Assembly (NCBI RefSeq): GCF_021272345.1
Contig: NZ_JAJSDQ010000001.1
Coordinates: 558,001-622,000 of the forward strand
DNA from: Ornithinimicrobium sediminis
GTDB lineage: Bacteria; Actinomycetota; Actinomycetes; Actinomycetales; Dermatophilaceae
Direction of reading: 5' to 3'
DNA length: 64,000 bases
Every line of letters starts with the position of its first letter. Position 1 is the first letter of the stretch. Below, in pieces: positions 60,210 through 64,000 of this stretch. The position numbers and the translations under genes are program-made. A model generated the notes under the pieces. That model was not told the origin of the DNA and did no database searches. It was given only the letters and a program-made list of their open reading frames with translations.

Positions 60210-60949
60210 GGGCCCGACCACCCGACAGGAGGCGGTGCGTGCTCGACCAGCTCGAGGAAGGCGTGCTCCACGTCCGGCGCCCCGGTGCGCTCCAGCAGGC
60301 CTGCCAGCGTGTCGTCGGCCAGCACCTCGCCGTGGCGCAGCAGCACCAGCCGGTCGCACCGGGTGGCCTCGTCCATGACGTGGCTGCTGACGAGCAGGGT
60401 GACCCCGGCCCCGGACAGCCGGCCGAACAGGTCCCAGAGGTCGCGGCGCAGCACCGGGTCGAGACCCACCGTCGGCTCGTCCAGCACCAGCAGCTCGGGC
60501 TCGCCGAGCAGTGCTGCCGCCAGGGAGAGGCGGGAGAGCTGGCCCCCGGAGAGCGTGCTCGCACGCTGTCCGACCTGGCCCCGCAGGCCGGTCTGCTCGA
60601 CCACCTCGTCGACGGCCGGCCGGCCGGCCCCCATGACGGTGGCGAAGTAGCGCAGGTTGGCCCGCACGGTGAGGTCGCCGTAGACGCTGGGCGCCTGGGT
60701 CACGTAGCCCACCCGGCTCCGCAGCCCGGGTGCGCCGGCCGGCTGCCCGAGCACGGTCACCTCCCCCGCCTGCACGACCTGCACACCGACCACCGCACGC
60801 ATCAGCGTGCTCTTGCCGCCCCCGCTCGGGCCCAGCAGACCGACCACCTGCCCTGCCGGGACGTCGAGGTCGACGCCGTGCAGGACCTCGCGGGGACCGC
60901 GCCGCACCCGCAGCCCGCGGGTCCGCACGGCCGGCTCCGAAGTATTCAT
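60206..60949 (-). CDS. ABC transporter ATP-binding protein (DrrA-like)
   Basis: The ATG at 60949 gives 247 residues. Walker A is GLLGPSGGGKST, the Q-loop YVTQAPSVYGDLTV, signature STLSGGQLSRLSLAAALL, Walker B LLVLDEPTVGLDP and the switch His is in VSSHVMDEATRC. It energises the downstream ABC-2 permease. A consensus TATAAT -10 and a palindrome lie at its start, so it has its own regulated promoter within the tetR unit. Confidence 0.94.
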   Translation of the reverse strand: MNTSEPAVRTRGLRVRRGPREVLHGVDLDVPAGQVVGLLGPSGGGKSTLMRAVVGVQVVQAGEVTVLGQPAGAPGLRSRVGYVTQAPSVYGDLTVRANLRYFATVMGAGRPAVDEVVEQTGLRGQVGQRASTLSGGQLSRLSLAAALLGEPELLVLDEPTVGLDPVLRRDLWDLFGRLSGAGVTLLVSSHVMDEATRCDRLVLLRHGEVLADDTLAGLLERTGAPDVEHAFLELVEHAPPPVGWSGP

Positions 60950-60965
60950 CACGTAGTGAATTATA
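60944..60965 (-). promoter_or_regulatory. TetR operator overlapping a consensus -10
   Basis: ATTCATCACGTAGTGAAT (60944-60961) is an 18-bp palindrome matching itself at 14 positions. On the minus strand TATAAT (60965-60960) overlaps it and the tetR stop codon. The ATPase ATG is ten bases beyond the -10. A bound TetR dimer would occlude this promoter. Confidence 0.7.
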
Positions 60966-61614
60966 CGCCGGTCGGACCCTCCGGCACCAGGTAGCACTGC
61001 AGGGTCGCCCCCAGCAGGGTCACCAGGTCCTCCGGCGAGGCGTCCACGAGGGCCGGCAGCTCCACGACATACCGCATGACCCCGACGCCCAGCATCTGCG
61101 CCGCCGCCAGCCCGGCCCGCGTGGCCTCGTCGGGCGAAGGGCGGTCGGGGCCCCCGTGCTGCGCGCGCCGGACCGCCACCACGATGCGCCCGAACACCTC
61201 CCCGGCGAGGAACTCGCGGATCATCCGTGCGGCGGCGTCATGGGCCACGGCCGATCGCACCAGGGCCACGAACTGAGGTCGGCGCGAGGGGTCGTCCCAG
61301 ACGGCGAGGAAGGCGCGCACGGCGCGCTCCCCGACCAGCTCGGGGTCACCGACGACGATCCGGTCCACCACGGCCCTGGGGTCGACGCCGATCTGGACGA
61401 CCTCGGCGAAGAGGGCGGCCTTCCCCTCGAAGTAGTGGTGCACGAGAGCGGGGTCCACCCGGGCCTCACGGGCGATGCCGCGCAGCGACGCACGGTCGTA
61501 GCCCTGCTCCGCGAAGGCGTCGCGGGCCGCGGCCACGATGTCCGCCCGGGTGTCCGCCCCGGCAGGGCGTCGCCCGCGGCCAGGGGTGCGGGGGGACGGG
61601 GCCCGCGGGCTCAT
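60961..61614 (-). CDS. TetR family transcriptional regulator
   Basis: The 217-residue protein has the HTH segment TRADIVAAARDAFAEQGYDRASLRGIAREARVDPALVHHYFEGKAALFAEVV, which fits TetR exactly. The ligand domain ends ATLQCYLVPEGPTGV and shows the TetR_C_33-like LGVGVMRYVVELPAL region. The start overlaps the sugar isomerase stop (ATGA). It probably represses the exporter that follows, via the palindrome at its own 3' end. Confidence 0.93.
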   Translation of the reverse strand: MSPRAPSPRTPGRGRRPAGADTRADIVAAARDAFAEQGYDRASLRGIAREARVDPALVHHYFEGKAALFAEVVQIGVDPRAVVDRIVVGDPELVGERAVRAFLAVWDDPSRRPQFVALVRSAVAHDAAARMIREFLAGEVFGRIVVAVRRAQHGGPDRPSPDEATRAGLAAAQMLGVGVMRYVVELPALVDASPEDLVTLLGATLQCYLVPEGPTGV

Positions 61615-62411
61615 CCGACCGGCATCGCCAGGTGCTGCCGGGCGAACGCGAGCGACTCGGCCAGGTCGGTCTCCCGCTGGGCCGGTGACACCTTGCGGGT
61701 GCTGACCTCCACGCTCACGATGCCGGTGAAGCCGGAGGAGGCCAGGTGGCGCAGCACCTCGGCGCACGGCTGGTCGCCCCGGCCCGGCACCAGGTGCTCG
61801 TCCTTGAAGCTGCCGAAGCTGTCGCCCAGGTGCAGGTGGGTGAGGCGGGGGCCCAGGAAGCGTGCCATGGCCACCGGGTCCGACCCGGAGGTCGCGGCGT
61901 GCGAGATGTCCAGCGTGACGTGCGCGTAGGCCTCGTCCGTCGGGTCGTGGTCGGGCAGGTATGCCTGCAGCTCCGACCCACCGGCCCGCCAGGGGAACAT
62001 GTTCTCGACGGCGATGGGCATGCCGGTGCGGACCTCCCGCTCGGCCACCCCGTCGACGAAGCCCTCGGCGTACCCCCGCTGCCAGCGGAAGGGCGGGTGC
62101 ACCACCACGCAGTCGGCGTCCACCGCCTGGGCCAGCTCGATGGACCGGTCGATCTTGCCCCACGGGTCCCAGCCCCAGAGCCGTTGCGACAGCAGCAGGG
62201 TCGGGGCGTGGATGGCGCCGATCGACAGGCCGTGCAGCTGGGCGAGCGCGCGCAGCGCCCCGGCCTCCTGGGTGACCGGGTCGGTCCAGACCATGATCTC
62301 GACGCCGTCGTAGCCGAGCCGCTCGGCCAGGTCGAAGGCGTAGGCGGCGTTCTCGGGGTAGACCGAGGAGGTCGACAGGTGGACCGGGATCGCGCCCGGG
62401 GACTCAGACAC
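61611..62411 (-). CDS. Sugar phosphate isomerase/epimerase (TIM barrel, AP-endonuclease-2 fold)
   Basis: I choose the GTG at 62411 (266 residues); a GTG at 62447 would add 12. The barrel starts [35 protein letters not shown]. Metal ligands are plausible in [33 protein letters not shown] and VSVEVSTR, the Glu/Asp/His/Glu set of xylose-isomerase-like barrels. The substrate is unknown. The stop overlaps tetR. A short reading frame (62457-62404) crosses the chosen start. Confidence 0.85.
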   Translation of the reverse strand: MSESPGAIPVHLSTSSVYPENAAYAFDLAERLGYDGVEIMVWTDPVTQEAGALRALAQLHGLSIGAIHAPTLLLSQRLWGWDPWGKIDRSIELAQAVDADCVVVHPPFRWQRGYAEGFVDGVAEREVRTGMPIAVENMFPWRAGGSELQAYLPDHDPTDEAYAHVTLDISHAATSGSDPVAMARFLGPRLTHLHLGDSFGSFKDEHLVPGRGDQPCAEVLRHLASSGFTGIVSVEVSTRKVSPAQRETDLAESLAFARQHLAMPVG

Positions 62412-62457
62412 GGGTCGTGCCCTCCGGACGCTGTCGGTCGTTGACACCCAGCCGCAT
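62404..62457 (-). other. Possible 17-residue leader peptide
   Basis: An ATG at 62457 seven bases after a TAGCCT -10 opens a frame encoding [17 protein letters not shown]. Its TGA overlaps the isomerase GTG region at 62411 (GTGTCTGA). If transcription is leaderless here, this peptide would be translated first and the isomerase by reinitiation. Confidence 0.3.
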
Positions 62458-62478
62458 AGGTCTCAGGCTAACCCCGCC

Positions 62479-62490
62479 TACCCTGGTCCG
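62479..62490 (+). promoter_or_regulatory. Probable leaderless -10 element
   Basis: TACCCT (62479-62484) is exactly six bases before the ATG at 62491. Confidence 0.5.
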
Positions 62491-63279
62491 ATGACGACAG
62501 TGCCCGGTCACCGGGAGGTGGCCTTCGACACACCGCGCTGGTGGGTGGAGTTCACCGACCCCGCCGAGCCCGCACAGCGGCTTCGCTGCGACCTCACCTG
62601 GCTGACCTCGTCCTGGCACTGCATCTTCGGCCAGGGCTGCCCCGGCATCTACGCCGACCGCCCGGACGACGGCTGCTGCACGCTCGGCGCCCACCTCACC
62701 GACGACGACGACCTGGCGCGGGTGAGCGAGGCCGCCGGGCGGCTGGGGCCGGACGAGTGGCAGCTGCACGACCTGGGCCAGGAGGGCGCCTGGCGCGACC
62801 GGGACGGCGACGACGTCACGACCCGGGTCGTCGACGGGGCGTGCATCTTCCTCAACCGGCCGGGCTTCCCCGCCGGGGCCGGCTGTGCCCTGCACCAGCA
62901 CGCGGTCGCCGAGGGCCTGCCACCCCACACGCTCAAGCCCGACGTCTGCTGGCAGCTGCCGGTGCGGCGCACCTACCGCACCGTCGAGGCCCCCGACGAG
63001 ACGTCCTACCTGGAGGTCACCATCGCCGAGTACGACCGCCGCGGCTGGGGGCCCGGCGGCCACGACCTCGACTGGTACTGCACGGCAGCACCGGTGGCCC
63101 ACAGCGCGGCGCAGCCGGTCTACCTGTCGCTACGCGACGAGCTCGTCGAGCTCATCGGTGAGCCGGCCTACCAGGTGCTCGTGGAGCACTGCGAGGAGGC
63201 CCTCGCGGCGCGGCGCGGCCGCCGCCACCTCCCGCTGTGGGTGCACCCGGCGACCCGCGCCGGCGGGGCGCAGGCATGA
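62491..63279 (+). CDS. Cysteine-cluster protein (YkgJ-like zinc/iron-chelating type)
   Basis: The 262-residue protein has cysteines in [22 protein letters not shown], then [26 protein letters not shown] and [11 protein letters not shown]. The spacing, with Phe/Pro-rich context and a late CALH, resembles the UPF0153/YkgJ family, proposed to bind iron-sulfur or zinc. No enzyme function is known. Its stop overlaps the methyltransferase start (ATGA), so the two are coupled, which hints at modification of a shared substrate. Confidence 0.65.
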   Translation: MTTVPGHREVAFDTPRWWVEFTDPAEPAQRLRCDLTWLTSSWHCIFGQGCPGIYADRPDDGCCTLGAHLTDDDDLARVSEAAGRLGPDEWQLHDLGQEGAWRDRDGDDVTTRVVDGACIFLNRPGFPAGAGCALHQHAVAEGLPPHTLKPDVCWQLPVRRTYRTVEAPDETSYLEVTIAEYDRRGWGPGGHDLDWYCTAAPVAHSAAQPVYLSLRDELVELIGEPAYQVLVEHCEEALAARRGRRHLPLWVHPATRAGGAQA

Positions 63280-63965
63280 GCGGTGAGGTCGTCCCCAGCC
63301 CCAACATCTGGGAGCACGCCGACGTCTACGAGCTGGAGAACTCCGGTGTCGACCCCGGCGGCGCGGTCTGGGCGGCGATGCGGCAGGTCGCCGGGTGGAG
63401 CGGCAGGCGGGTGCTCGACCTCGGCTGCGGGTCCGGCTACCACCTGCCCTTCTTCGCGCAGGAGGCGACCGAGGTGGTGGGCGTCGAGCCGCACCCGCCC
63501 CTGGTCGCCCGCGCGCGGGACCGGGTCGCCGACCTCCCCCGCGCCCGGGTCCTGCAGGGGACGGCCCAGGCCGTCCCGCTGGAGGACGCGAGCGTCGACA
63601 TCGTCCACGCCCGGTGGGCCTACTTCTTCGGCGCCGGCTGCGAGCCCGGGCTCGCCGAGGTCGAGCGCGTGCTCGCACCCGGTGGCACCGCCTTCGTCGT
63701 CGACAACGACGCCACCAGGTCGACCTTCGGCGCGTGGTTCCGCAGGGCCTGGCCGCACTACGACCCCGCGGCGGTGGAACGGTTCTGGCGACGGCAGGGG
63801 TATGCCGTGTCGCGGGTCGACATGCGCTGGCGCTTCGCCTCGCGGACCGACTTCGAGGCCGTGGTCCGCATCGAGTTCACCGAGACGATGGCCGACTGCA
63901 TCCTGGGCGAGCACCCCGGCACGGGGGTCGACTACGCCGTCAACCTCTGGCACCGCACGTTCTGA
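63276..63965 (+). CDS. Class I SAM-dependent methyltransferase
   Basis: The 229-residue protein has the methyltransferase_11 core: motif [21 protein letters not shown], motif [19 protein letters not shown], motif post-[31 protein letters not shown] and motif [23 protein letters not shown]. The later [21 protein letters not shown] is substrate-binding. The acceptor is unknown. It is coupled to the cysteine-cluster protein and ends 35 bases before the window end. Confidence 0.9.
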   Translation: MSGEVVPSPNIWEHADVYELENSGVDPGGAVWAAMRQVAGWSGRRVLDLGCGSGYHLPFFAQEATEVVGVEPHPPLVARARDRVADLPRARVLQGTAQAVPLEDASVDIVHARWAYFFGAGCEPGLAEVERVLAPGGTAFVVDNDATRSTFGAWFRRAWPHYDPAAVERFWRRQGYAVSRVDMRWRFASRTDFEAVVRIEFTETMADCILGEHPGTGVDYAVNLWHRTF

Positions 63966-64000
63966 CGCTGCGCCGGGGACCGTTGTCGGCGGCCCCGCCT

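Overview
The window is high-GC actinobacterial DNA. The evidence is the strong G/C third-position bias, many GTG starts, dense four-base stop/start overlaps, and actinobacterial family proteins (DUF2530, DUF3027, DUF4229, DUF3105, a 32-residue bS22/AURKAIP1-type peptide, a DtxR/IdeR-type regulator, a cobA-hemD fusion). Gene content fits a Micrococcales member of the Intrasporangiaceae/Ornithinimicrobiaceae type. This placement is inference, because no rRNA or tRNA is present. I saw no rRNA, tRNA, CRISPR array, complete insertion sequence, prophage or integron.

Region by region. 1-8.2 kb is an eroding accessory stretch: an NTF2-like fragment, a DUF4037 protein, a VOC protein, three GNAT acetyltransferases (one with an internal deletion), an esterase-like hydrolase and several broken genes. 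The broken genes are a Cys/Met-metabolism PLP enzyme remnant, a membrane protein frameshifted by a 64-bp tandem duplication, and a NERD nuclease with two internal deletions. 8.2-17.8 kb carries a SOUL haem-binding protein, a TMEM175-like channel, an ABC exporter with a MarR regulator, a proton-pump-type microbial rhodopsin facing that MarR gene across an AT-rich palindromic operator, an SQR/NDH-2-like flavoprotein, a thioredoxin/CcdA-type membrane protein, a frameshifted secreted-type protein and an 18-cysteine copper-storage protein. 17.8-34.5 kb holds an SbcD/YhaN-like nuclease pair, an NlpC/P60 hydrolase under a c-di-AMP (ydaO-type) riboswitch, a DtxR regulator, a DUF3105/DUF305 pair, pdxH, a MarR-MFS-microprotein-GGT operon, an AzgA purine permease and a cold-shock protein. 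34.7-41.6 kb has amt and the menaquinone genes menC, menB, menE and menA.

41.6-54 kb is one long minus-strand run of coupled genes: rex-hemA-hemC-cobA/hemD-hemB-marR-hemL-phosphatase-resA-ccdA-resB-ccsB-DUF4229. It combines tetrapyrrole synthesis with system II cytochrome c maturation and is headed by a recognisable Rex operator. Together with the men genes, the rhodopsin and the flavoprotein, much of the window concerns respiratory electron transfer and proton-motive force. 54-64 kb contains a glutaredoxin, bS22, a BldC-like HTH protein, acuC, a TrkA subunit, proC and proline dehydrogenase, an ABC exporter with TetR and its probable operator, a sugar isomerase, a cysteine-rich protein and a methyltransferase.

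Two regulatory styles recur. Operons are tightly coupled through ATGA/GTGA/TGATG overlaps, and at least nine genes have a TANNNT -10 hexamer 6-8 nt before the start codon, which predicts leaderless mRNAs.
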